Of a stretch of DNA of 64,000 nucleotides, positions 14,701-28,000 are shown piece after piece (positions within the stretch are counted from its first letter, which is position 1; every line of letters begins with the position of its first letter). The notes under the pieces are model-generated. The model was not told the DNA's origin, ran no database searches, and was given only the letters and a program-made list of their open reading frames with translations. Source of the DNA: Tanytarsus gracilentus (Eukaryota > Arthropoda > Insecta > Diptera > Chironomidae); the NCBI GenBank assembly GCA_038502055.1, contig JAXRKN010000045.1, forward strand, positions 10,219,501 to 10,283,500. Reading direction: 5' to 3'. The translations under genes were made by a program, and so were the position numbers.

Positions 14701-17700
14701 CGGTAATTGGTTGGATAATAAAGAACGGCAATTCATGCCTCACGGGAGGAAGCTGAGTGTGTAAGAGAGCGAAAGAATGAATGAATCGAAGGTGATGGTG
14801 AAGGGAAGAGTAAGAAGAGGAAAAAATCAATGTAAAGTGGCTTAAAGAAGCCTGCGAATCTGGTTTTCTCTCCTGCAGACTTCTTTTTTCTTCATGGACC
14901 GAAATGCGATGAGAAAAAAGTCGCGTGGCGAATGCAAGAAGAAAAGGGAAGAAGAGCTTTTTTTTTCACCGAGCGACGAACGGAAATTGATATTTAGACG
15001 ATCAATAAATTTTTTTTAAAAACCGTAACGAAGCCTTCTGCAGTTACGCGCGAAAAACCTTCACGATACTTGCAATATGGTTCACTCAAAAATTTCTTCT
15101 TCTTTCTCCTGAATAAAATTTTTTTATGGAAGCCAAAAAGTTGGATTTCATTGAGCACTCTCACTTTGACGACTCCGACGATGGACCGGATATTCGCATC
15201 GGTGCCTAATGTGGCCGAAAAAAATGAGCAAACAAATATTGTATCGCGCATGGACAATGTTTTGACTCTATGGACTTTTAAAATGAGCACATTAATTATA
15301 ATATTTTTTAGTTCTTTATTTAAATAAATGCATGTTGGGTGCAAGCGCTGCTTTATGGCCGTGGAACATAAATATTTTTAATGATTGGGTGCGTGATGGG
15401 CTATGAATTTATTAATTAAGGTTGAAATTAATTTTATATTTTTTAAAAATTATTAAAAGAGGACAAAATTGATAAAAATTTATTTAAATTTTAAAAATCC
15501 GTTAAAAATTGAATTTTTAAGTAAGATTATGAAATTATTAATTTCAAACTTAATAAATTCAAATCTCAATTTTTAACAAGGGGTTTTTAATTTTAAAATT
15601 CAAAATACGTTAAATACGTTGAAATCAAAAATTCAAAACTCAATTTTAAAGATTTTTAAATTTACAATTTAAAAATCCAAAAATACGTTAAATTTAAATT
15701 TTTTTTTTGAAATCAAAAATTAAAATAACTCAATTCAAATTTTTCATACCGCAACATAAATTTCACCTTTCTAACTACACACTTGACTTTTTATGCTCAT
15801 TTAACGAAGGGTCTTCACAAATCCACTCATTCATGAAAAATTAACAAACAGCAAAATTTATGTCCCTCGGTTAGTTTAATTGCCATTAAAAAAATTTATA
15901 TTGCCTTTTGATGTTTGCCATTTTTTTTGTAAATGTGAAGAAAGAAATATTAATTAATTTAAACGTTAAAATGCGATTTTTTTCATACAATTCTTTTGTT
16001 CTATCTATCACCCGCACGGTAGCTTAAAACAATGGGCATCGAGAATTAAAGTTTTTATTATTATTAAGTTCGTTTTGAAACAATCGAGATGTGCTTTTTT
16101 GAATGAGATTTAAATGTGTGATAAATTAATTAATTTTCAACGTTCTTCGCCATCACAAGGTTCTAAAGTGTCAGATTTGTGCTGTTGATTTATGGGCACT
16201 CAACCATTCGCCGATGCGAGTGGCACATGATGTGACAACGATCGATGCTAGCAGAGCAGATCATAAGTTTATGGGGCATTTTTAAGAGAGTTAATGCTGC
16301 TTTGGCTGTAAAATATTTAAATTTATAGCTTCCACCTTTTTTAATCACTCGGCTGCTGCTACTCTAACATTATTGCCCCGCAATTCACTGAAGAGACTTT
16401 TTATGATTTTAATTTTTAGATTTTTGCTCGCTTTTATATAAAAAATAAGTTTGACGAAAGTTTCAGTGGAAAATTTTGAAATTTTGTTCAACATCTGTTT
16501 GGGCCCTGAACGATCATAAAAATAATTGCAACAGGTTCTTGGACTCATTATCATAAATTATGATGCAACAGAAAAATATGAAGAATTGAAATGTTTTTTG
16601 AAGTTATGAAAAATTTAACGGTTTTTATTTGAATTTAAATAATTTTTAAAATTTTTTATTTAAAAGTTGAAAATTTTAGGTTTTACTGTACGCAAATTAA
16701 AAATTTAATAATTTCTCTCATTGCATCCCTAAAGCACTTCTTAAATGACTTACTTTCTTAGCTAAAATTATTTTTTATCAGTAAAAATTCATCGATAATT
16801 TTTCCTTCTTTTTGCAACCTTGGAATTCACCTCTCAATTCTCTTTCTTTTCACTGTTGAACAGCAGCGGTAACACAGAGAGAGCAATAAAAGCCACGCAT
16901 TTCGATATATTCGAACATGCACTCACTCACTCACTTACGTACATTCATTTCAGTGCAGGTGCATAATTTTTTTTATTATTTCAATACGACTTTAGAAAAA
17001 GTGAAAAAATACGCGATCGTTGATATTCGAGTGGAAGGTGAATGGATGTAAGGCGTGGGAAATTTTTTCTCTACATATGGCGAGACCTTCGATGTGTATC
17101 TATTTTTTCATTTGACTTGGGGTTGATTTTTATGCGAGGGGAGAGAAAAGAATTTTAATTAAAAAATATTTCTCGTAGTCAAGTTGAGGGTGATACTTGT
17201 TGTTTACACAGCCCGAAGGCATGAAGGTAGAAAAATGAGCCATTAGAGCTGCTAATGCGCTTAAGAGAGCAACAAAAAATTTGAATAAAATTCACACGAA
17301 GACTTTTTCCAAATCGAGGAGTGGAAACTGGTGCAAAAAAGGAAATATTCCAAATTTTATTTTTTTTAAATTTTGGGATTCGAACCCAATTTTGTTTGGT
17401 TTTAAATTTTCTTCAATTTTTTGATTTTTCAAATTCATGCAAATTATTTAATTAATCATAATTTATCAAATTTAAATTAATTTTCTTATTTTTAAATTAG
17501 TTTTTGAAACTTCTTCTACCCCTTTTAAAATGACGTCATTAACATGCCTTCTCCATCAAATTTAGTCTCTCCCAAAATTATAATCAAATTAGCTCGTATT
17601 AATGTGGAATTAATGTGAAAAATGCGCGAGAAAATGCTCACAATGCACGACACGAAAAAGCCATTGTAAAAAAAGAAGAAGAAAATTGAGTTAAGAAATC

Positions 17701-20700
17701 AAACAAAGTAATTGGCTCTCGTCAAATTTTTATTTCCCTTCTCTAAGAAATCATTAGAAGAACTTTTTTTTTTGGTAGTCAAAATCTGTGGGAATTGGAA
17801 CTTTAGCTTGTTAATTGAGTTGACATTAAAACTGTTTTTTTTTCGCTCTTTTTCGATTAATTAATTTTTGCAAATGAGGAAGGAAATGTTGAGCATAGAG
17901 GTGATCAAACCCTTCATCTCGCACCTCGATGGAGAGAACAAAAAGTAGCGGATCGAGATGTATCGAAGAAATCAAACGCAGGAAGTAATTACATGACAAT
18001 AATTTATTATTTGTTGATGGCCTCTTCGGACATTTTTCTCGCTTCATTTTGACGATTTTCAATTAGATTTTTCATTCTGCGCCGAACACACGAAAAAAAA
18101 CTCTGTGTGTGTGTGGTGGAAAATGTCTTTTTCTCGTGTTAAATTAAGTTATTAACATTAGAGTGGTCATCAAGTGTCCATGTACATACACACGTCTTCC
18201 GCTTCTTTATTATACATTACCGCTAACAAAAAAAAAGTAGTTGAAAGAACAGAACACTCATTTTTTCCACAGAGAAATGTACTTTTTTTTGAATGTCATG
18301 AATGTGTGTTAATTTCTATCGCGGTATCATCAAAATTTACATTTCTTGTAATTGAAAATTATCGTCATCACAATATACCGAAATTTTTATGATTTTCGAC
18401 GTTCCACTTTAATATAATAATAAAAAAAATATGCACGATGAAGAAGTAAAATTAAGTTATTATGGTGGTTTGAGAAAATAAAATTGAAATAATAAATTTG
18501 AGTCATTTCCATTTGAAAAAAGTTAATGAATTTTTTGTGTGAGGTTTTAAAGTTAATTAAGGTGAAATTTAACGGCTTTAAAATATTTAAAATTTCTTTT
18601 AACTTTAATCTCAGCAATCAAAAAGTTAAATTTTAAAATATTCCCAAAATGATTTCTCAAATCTTCAAGAGATTTTTTCAAACCGCTTCACCAACTTTAA
18701 TCAATCAAGGAACTGCCGCAACAGCTGGACATGCACGCGGTGCTTGGAAGTTGTGGAAACGCTTGTTCTTTTTCGTTGCTCTACCCGGTGTCTTCACATG
18801 TGCTCTCAACACCTACTTAGAACATGAGAGAAAGGATCATGAACGTCCGCCATTCGTTGAATATGAGTACATGAGACGAAGAAACAAGCGATTCCCTTGG
18901 GGTGATGGAAATCATACTTTGTTCCATAATCCGCGTCTCAATGCTCTTCCCGAAGGATATGAAGAAGTCGATGAACACTGAAAAATTTTAATTTAAAATT
19001 GTCACGCAAAATCTTCACAATTAAATTAAATAAAACTCTCAAGATTCTCTCTCGAACTCAGAAATTCAATGTTTAAAATTTTCATCAACCACAAACGACA
19101 TAAAAAACTCAATAAATCTTCAAACGTCACACAGAATTTAATTAAGCCCACAAGCGAAATTTCCTTCATTAAATTTACAATTTCTCATTTCTGCATATAT
19201 TGACATTTACGGTCGTGTCGCCTGAAAGGAGGAGTTTGATCTATCTCGAGGCGAAATGTCTTTAAAGTTTTGTGCGAGCTCGACAAACAGTAGCACCTTC
19301 TTTTATATTTATTTTCGAGGTTAATTTATCTCGACAAGAATTCTCTCTCGATGTTTTAATTGAAGAGATTTGTAATTTTCAGCGCTTACACAACATATCG
19401 ATTAAGGTGATAAATGTAAATCAATTAATTTGAACTTTTGTACTTGCTGGCTGGTTAATTAATTGCTTATTTATACAGCGTGGAGATTTCATTCGTTTTG
19501 TTTTGACAACAGCCTGTGAGTGCTCACCTGAGCCGGTGTGTTGATTAATTTATGACTTCTTAGTGATATCGATCTAAATTATCTGCACACACCAGTCTCA
19601 TCTTTATGAATGGAATCTCGAGTTTGTAAATAAAATTGATTTCAACCGTTTAAGCCTTAATGACCTCCAACAGCGCATCAATACGGGACGAAATTAATTT
19701 TCTCTCTCGTTCTACATCGAGAATCTCAGAATAGAAACGCGTGTAATTGACTTTCGATGGAGGCGCTAAAGTCACATCGAATTTATTAGAGACTCTGGTT
19801 CATGTCAAAATGTATTTTCGATTAATTACGATCGTGTTGTTATTGTAGAATTGTGTTAAATAAATAAAAACCCTTGCGGTGGATTTTGAGCTTTGAAATA
19901 TCCCGGGATTTTAAATTTCGGGATATTGGGATTGAAAAGCTGCAAAACCGGGATTAAAAAAAATATTTATATGAAAATTTAAGAAAATTTTGTAGAAAGT
20001 AATGACAAAAAATATTCAATAGAATTTTGCTCAAAATCTCCACAAGAATCGAATTTAAATGTTCCTCATTAAAATCTGAGGTTTATTACACATTTCACTA
20101 AATTCTTTCTGAGCATCTTGTAGAGAATTCTTTTTTTTTTCGGGGTGAGATGCGATCAGATTTTCTTCATTCTGTGAGTGAAAAGGCTTCTGGAAATGCT
20201 CTGCGCCACATAAAATTAATTATAAACAACCAGTTGGCGATTGTGCGTCTGACGATTTCTGAGTGTGAAGATTGAAGGAATTCCTTCTCATTTTTTTTCA
20301 GGTTGAAGTGATTAAAATTAATGGAATTAATGAAAACTGAGAATTTATTGTTTGTTTAGCAAACAATTTTGAGATTCTCCATTGGGAAATTTTTCACTTC
20401 ACTCCAATTGTCATTAGATCAATCAATTTCACAGCATATAACGGCCATATTAGTTCGTCAAAATGCCAAAAATGGTTCGAATTACTTTATTTTAGAAAGT
20501 CAATGCTTGATGGGGTGTTAAAATTGTTGACACGTTTCAATGGAGACTTCCAACAGCTCATTGACGAATTAACTGGCAATGTCAGTCGGCTTTGGATACG
20601 CTAAATGCTCAATAGAGCCACATCCAATCAATTTTCATCTTACGAAGACGATTTAGTGATGTGTGACGTGCACAGCAACCAACCAGATGCATATCATCGA

Positions 20701-22002
20701 TTTATGAGAATTTGTGGCAGCGCATTTTGTGGGGGGAAGTAATTAATTAAGCAAATATTTATGAATTGTTCAATGATGTAAATTATGACATAACCCGTGT
20801 AATTGACATGCAATAACATTCATCTCTCGATTAACTTCCTCAAAGCCATAAACAAAAAAAAAGTTCTAAATGCAATTTGACCGAGTTTTCTTCTTCGTGC
20901 ACTTCCGCTTCCTCTTTTTCTCCCTTCTCTCTTACTCTCACAATCTAATTTAGCTCTCTCTCGGTCGTTCACGACTGACATCATCAGCTGTTGCGAAGCA
21001 ACAGATGTTGTGTAAAAAAACGGTCAAAAAATATTTAAAAAAAAATTTTTTACATGCGCTCCAATACTTCAACACCATCAACTTCACCACTTACCCTCTT
21101 CCCTCGATAATCATGCGCTCTCACTGTCGTACCCCCAATTCATTTTCATACAGTGACAAGATTAAAGACAGCGAGAGAAGAAGTGCAAAAACATTCATGT
21201 TACCAAAGATGAAATAAATAATAATTTTAGAAAGAGTTAATTCTTGTTGGAATTAATAAAAAAAATGTCAAAAAACAGTCAATCATAACGGTGAAATTAA
21301 AATCTTGTTCAAGAGATTCGTCAAGGGGTAAATTACGGTGGCGATCAATTCAAACATTCACATGCTTAATTTTCAAAAAGTAATTTTTGTTACCAAATTA
21401 AGTACAATAAATTTGATCAGGAAAAAGGGGTAAATAAAATAAGTAAAAAAAATTTAACAACACTCTTCTTTTACCAATTGTATTTGCACGGAAAAGTATT
21501 AAATAAAATATAATCAGTAAACATTTTGAATTTTTATCATTTTGTTATAGTTCTTGTAAACTTAAAACTAAATTTTGTATTTGTTTATCGCAACATATTA
21601 AACATATGTATGCAATTCTTGAATGATTTTAATATTTTAATTTAAGCTACAAAAATTTTAGATGTGGAGCGCTTTTAAAATACATCAATCAAACAAACCT
21701 TACCTCTTCACTTCTCAATTTTTTCGATATTAAATTCAAATATTAAATTGATTCAAGTATTGCATAATATGTTTAATATGTTGCGATAAAGCAAATACAA
21801 AATTTAGTTTTAAGTTTACAAGAAGCTATAACAAAATGTATAAAAATGTCAAAATGTTTACTGATTTTATTTTATTTAATACTTTTCCGTGCGAAATACC
21901 AATTGGTACAAAGAGAAGGGAGTGTTGTTAAATTTTTTTTACTTATTTTATTATCAGATTTTGAGCTAGTTGAAAAAATAAATTCTCATACCTTGCTTTG
22001 AT

Positions 22003-22039
<37 letters not shown>

Positions 22040-25000
22040 AATTCTCATCAAATAAACAAAAGCATGATTTTTTTTAATTCACAAAGTGAATTATTAAAAA
22101 ACTTTATTATTTCGGTATATTTTCATCTCTCACGATTCTAATTAAATATTTACATTTTTCTAGCACCGAAAATTTTATATTTTATTTTTCAAATGTCCTG
22201 TTTATTTTTTTGAATGCGTGTATGGAAAATAAAAGATGAAAGTGTGCTGGAAATAAAAAGATTTCGCTTTTGAAGAGGAGGCGTCAAGTGAATTTTACAT
22301 GATTGGGGCTGGATGGAATTTATTGAGTTTTGGAGATTTGAAAAATTTCACAAAAATTAAAAAAAAATTAAGGACAACAGCATAACAGAGCGATTTTCGA
22401 TTTAGGAATTGAACCTGTAATTTTTTCTGCATTTAAAATTTTGCATTACAATTTTTACAATTAAAGAAACATTTTAGGTAATTAAAATATTCCAAACAAT
22501 AAATTTCTAATTATTTTTTACAATTTTCGAAATTTTCACTGGAAAAACAGTTTTTAGTAGCTATGCGCCACAATTTCAAAATCATTCTTAAATCAACACC
22601 AAATAAAAACAAGATCAACTGCATCCAACAATAATCTTGCGCATATTGAAAATTTTTTCTTTATTTACACGAGTTGTGTGGAAAGTCGAGAGAGTGAAAA
22701 CTTTCATTAAAATAAATACAACAACTTTATTAATTGTTTATTTGATTTGAAATATATACAAGATGTCTCTCGACTTAAACTCATTGGATGTCAATGTGAG
22801 GCAGCTCATAAAAAAATATACTCGACTTTGACCACAATTTTAATTGCGAATATTTTTCCGCGTAATTGCATAATTTTTTTTTTTATTAAAGTAAAGCAGA
22901 GCTAGAAGTGAAATGACTTAATTAGCATGTCATTAATGCCTTCATATATGTTCGGTTGGAGATGAGAGAGAAAAAAATTTAAATAAATAATTGAAGAGAA
23001 TTGAGAGAAGATCAAAAAGGAATATTTTTAAAGTTTACGATTATTTACAAAGTTATTGAAACAAAAATTATTTGCCTCCGATGTACATCGGAGTTGTGAG
23101 TAGGCGCTTCGAGAGATCAAAATATTGAAACATGCATTTGTTACTATTATTATAAGCATAATAAGATGTCGGTCTGGATACAATCAAATCCGATTCCAAT
23201 CAACAACTCCACACTGCCACCTGGCCTTTTACTACCACAGCAAACTTACAATTAAATCGCTCTCTATCGCAAACACGTTTTCTCCACCCGAGTCATCGCG
23301 CGGAGAGGATGGAAAAATATCAAACGAACGAACAATCAAAAGCGAAATCTTTTTATCTTTTGCCCGCAATGATTCCTTTTTCTTTCCACAAAATAATCCA
23401 ATAAGCTCGCTTTGTTTATACTAAAAATCTCGTGAAAATGCCCCGAAAAAATATTTAATGAAGGAATGGGAGAGAAAAAAAGTTGTTTGATATCAATTGC
23501 GAAGCATTCAAAAAACAATTAAAATTATGTGCGGTGCGTGTAAGAAAAGGGAAGATTGATTTAAAAAGATTTCAGCTTTTTAGGATTCGAACCGAGTTTT
23601 TTTTGGGTGATTTTTTTTTAAAAAAATATTTAACGGTTTTTTTTTATTTTTTTGACATTTTTTAATTCAACTTTTAAAAAATCCTCAAAAGTTTTCATCG
23701 CTTCTTTTTCCACACATTAAATAAAAAAATTCAAAACACTGAAAATTGCCGTGTGTACATGGGTCAAAAGAAGAGAAAATTACACACGGCAGTTACATAT
23801 AAACTATAAACTGAGAAGCGACTATTTTATATTTTTCTCTGATTAAATTATTTGCGCGCGCGTATGAGGTTTTTCATTTCTATTTATTTTATAAAAGTCT
23901 TTTGATTTTCTCTCTTCTCCTCTTTTTAAATCTAAATGCAATAAAAAATCTTTCTCTTTGATCTTTTTCCACTAGTTTTTTTGCCTCCGCATTATATCAC
24001 AGCAATTTTCGTTCATGACGACATAATCAAAACTTTTTTAATGATTTTCATGAGCTGTAATTTTTAATTAAAAGGTTTTTTAGCATGCACACACTAGAGA
24101 TGTGGTTTTGTTCCCTCATTGAAGCCAATTAAGAATGGACTCCATTAAGCGAACTGCGGTGCAGAAAGGAGAAGTGAAATTGAGTTAGAGGACATTTTTT
24201 CCTCCCCTCAATCATTTATTGTTGTTCAAGTTATTTTCGAAGGCGGAAAAGTGGAAAATGGTAAACAAAAATTACATTAAACCCCGATAGGGAAATTGAA
24301 AATTTTTTTGATGGATTTTGCGAGGGGTTGAAATCAACAAGTTTCAGTCAATTTGTGTTGAGTTGAGGGTTTCATGTTAGTTGGTGAAGTTTCAACAAAA
24401 AAATGCATTCGACACCAATACTCATTTAAGAAAATTTTAGGATTCGAACCTATTAATAATTTTTAATTTAACAAATTCAATTTTGCCCATTTTTATTTAG
24501 CTTAAAAGATGTTCAATTTTAATTAGAAACCTAAATTATTTAAATTTTAATTCCACTTAATCCATAAATTTCATCAAACATCAAGAAATTGACAAACTAA
24601 TACAACAATCCGAGACTACTTGCAGCGGAAGTTGACAAAGAGTATTTAAAGAGCAAGAAGCTGCAGCATAGCAAGTTATTAAATAATATATAAAGGGCTC
24701 ACACTGCCATGAATTAACAACAATAATAATTATTATTTAACTAACTTAGTTAAGTGGACATGGGTCATTGATTAAAATATTAAGCGCATTATTAACGGGG
24801 CAGCGTCAATTAAATAAGGAAGTTGAGAATGACTTTATCGTTCTCATTCAAACTTTTTTTTATTGTGAGAATTTTTTCTTTGATTTTTTTACAAGCTCAC
24901 AAAAATTAATAAATGCGGGGCATAAATTTGTGATTAATGGAACCTGCTGTTCATCATAAACAACAATCAAAATGTGCAATATTTACGGCTGACGCTAGAT

Positions 25001-28000
25001 TATGAGTTTAGAGAGACAAAACTTTTCAGCACATCAGCGGAGAGGTTGAAAAGAGATAAAATACAAAAAGAGTCATTAATATTGCTAATTAGTCGTTTCC
25101 GGCCACGTTAACTTTTAGTTCCACTACAGAATCGCATACGAGTGTACAACACAAGCTTAATAGGTTTTTTATTGCCTTCCCGAATCACAATGACATTCTA
25201 TGTGGAGCTCTGATCAAGTTCTAGAGAGTAATAATTTATTGAACTCGTTCAGAGTTTTTTAAGAATTAAAAAATTTAGAAAATTTAAATCACTTTTTCAC
25301 CATCGAGGTCATAAAGCAATCTACCAAGTCATACAATCGAAATAAAAGCGAGCACAGTAGCTGCAATTAATTGCTGCCGATGTTGATGACGATGGTGATC
25401 ATCAAAAATTTGATAACGACTCACTTCAACAATTAATTGCATTATGCAACGACTACCACATTTTCGCTTGCTGCTGTCTGATGCAATTAAATTTCGCGTG
25501 ATTATATTAACTTTATGATGCGCTCGCGAGAGAATTGCATTTCACTGCCTGTCATTCTCAATTGCATCCCTAGCCGAAAAAAAGAGTGCACTAAATGCAC
25601 ATTTATGACACTCTGTAGTTGCCTCACACTCAGCACGTTCTGAATTTTTTTTACGATGGCAAGGAAATGGTTAATTTTTATTAACTTTGATGTAGACGAT
25701 AATCAATCAGATTTTTATACGAGTAAGGCCCACCATATAAGGAACGCAAGCTCTTTCACAACACTCGACTGATTGTGTCAGGCAGCGAACACGCGTCGCG
25801 CATTTTTAATGGCTCAGCAGCCAATTCGAGGTTTTAAGAAGAAAAAAAGAGACAGGGGGAGAGAAGAAAGAACATCGCGCACACGCAGCGTTCAAATCAA
25901 TTTCAATTTTACAGATTATTGATGTGACAAATAATGAAGAGAGCATGGATCATGTCATCGAGTCTATTTTTTATGATTGTTACCCTCCAGGACACACACA
26001 AATTGTAGCATCATTAAAATTATAATTGAGTGCGACATGAAAAAGTCAAATTAAATTTTTAAAAAAGATTTCTTGAAAGTGAAAAATATTTGAATTTTTT
26101 GATAAATTTATAAAAATTAACGGCTAATTTAAAAGTCAAAAAAATTTAATTTTAAATTCGTTAATCAAATTCAAAACAATTTTAAAATTAAAAAAACCGT
26201 TAAAAATCGCCAAAATTTCCTCAACAAACAAATTTCCGACGATATTTTTTTGTCACCATGATAAGCGCTAAAACTTGAAGAAGCTCCTCTCGATTCGAAG
26301 AAAATTGTTGCCATTTAACGATTCCATATCCATACAACACACTTTGATTGAATGTGGGCTGCATTTAAACGATTATAATGGCTTATCTCCGGCATAAAAA
26401 AGAATTCAATCATCATTTCTTTTAAGTGTTCTCAATTTTACGAAAGTGCACTTACTGCCCGAGGCGACTCTTTTTTGTCTTTTAGAATTTTAATCACGTG
26501 TCAAGACGCGCGGGCCCTTTTCACTTCCAATAAAAATAATATTCGACAACTTTCGATTTCTTATTGATACGTGCAGTGTCTGGAACGATGAGACCAAATT
26601 ACGCGCTCAGCACACAGACTTCAATCAAATTCTACTTTCGATTTTTGCATAATTTATGTGATAAAATTATACTTGCATATCAAGTCCTCGGTCGTATATA
26701 AATTTTTTTATGCATGCGACGACGAGTAACAAGTGCAGTCCGTCGTCTGGTTTTTAATCCAATTACTGATTTTTATGAAAAATTGTAATTTAATTTTAAT
26801 GATGGCCTGGACCTTGCACACACACAGCAACCCGAGAATAGTCGCGGCGTTCTTATGTATGCGAAAAACTGGAAATTTATGATTATGATTTTATGCGCAT
26901 GAGAGTGACAGGAGCTTCGATGATGTTTTATTTCTGTAGAACGAGAAATAAGATTGAGAAAAAAGAGACTTCGATATTAAATTTAACGACCTATATAATT
27001 TTAAATTCCTAACGATTTTATTTAAATTTTTATTTTCATGTAAAAATTTAAAATTTAAATAACCGTTAATTTTTTTTCTCTACATTTTTCACTGTAAAAT
27101 TGCAATAATTGAAATTTCTTAGAACTGAAATAAATCTGATATGAAATTAAGAGACAAACATTCAATGGAATCATCTCAATTACTCTTTATCGATTCTTCA
27201 TAATCTCCGCGGCATGAAAAGATGAGTTTTTTTTGCGTAACCCGAGTTTGTTTCGAGATTGTGATACAATTTTTTCAAGGGAATTTGAAAGCGAGCAAGA
27301 GTGCAGAAAGCTGTAATTGTTTCTTCTCGAGCTCCAGCAATATCTTCATAAAATATAAATGCCACCTGGCTCAATACACCCATGAACATGCTACACGATG
27401 TAATTAGTGTGTGCAAATAGAGATTTACTATGCGAAAAAAAAGAAATGTAAATTAATTCTGTTGCTTTTTGTGGCCGCGAGCAGCTTATCTGCCACTGCT
27501 GAAGCTGCCTTCGACCGAGGAGTAAATGAAAAATTACCTCAATCGATCATACGCACATGAGCGAATTGCCAGATGATATGAGGCAATAATTTATGCCTAA
27601 AGACGTTGGCTGCAACACAATTCTTATGTTCAATGTCTATTTTTATGAGTCCATACAACCGTGCATTAAAGCATTCACGTCTCCTTCGCATTATCTCATG
27701 ACGCTCATATTAAAAGCATCAGCGAGAGGATGAAAATCCATAAGACAGTGCTCTTTGCGTATAAATAAAAAGAGAAGCATCAGATAAGTAGTTTTTTATA
27801 TGTACTCTCCGCTTTTATCTCAATCCTTCTTTTTTATACGTGCACACTGCGTCTTGTTATCCGAAAAAAACCACAACAACTTTAGAGAAATTCCCACGAC
27901 CTTCTTGAATCAATGAGAGCCGAATAAAAATGGGATATAGACGACTGAAAGAGGATGAAGAGAAAATGAAGATGCTTTTCAGTGTTTTACAATTCATTAA

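Noticed and set aside
23744..23794. microRNA precursor
   Set aside because: The stem is only about 11-14 bp, too short for a Drosha/Dicer substrate.
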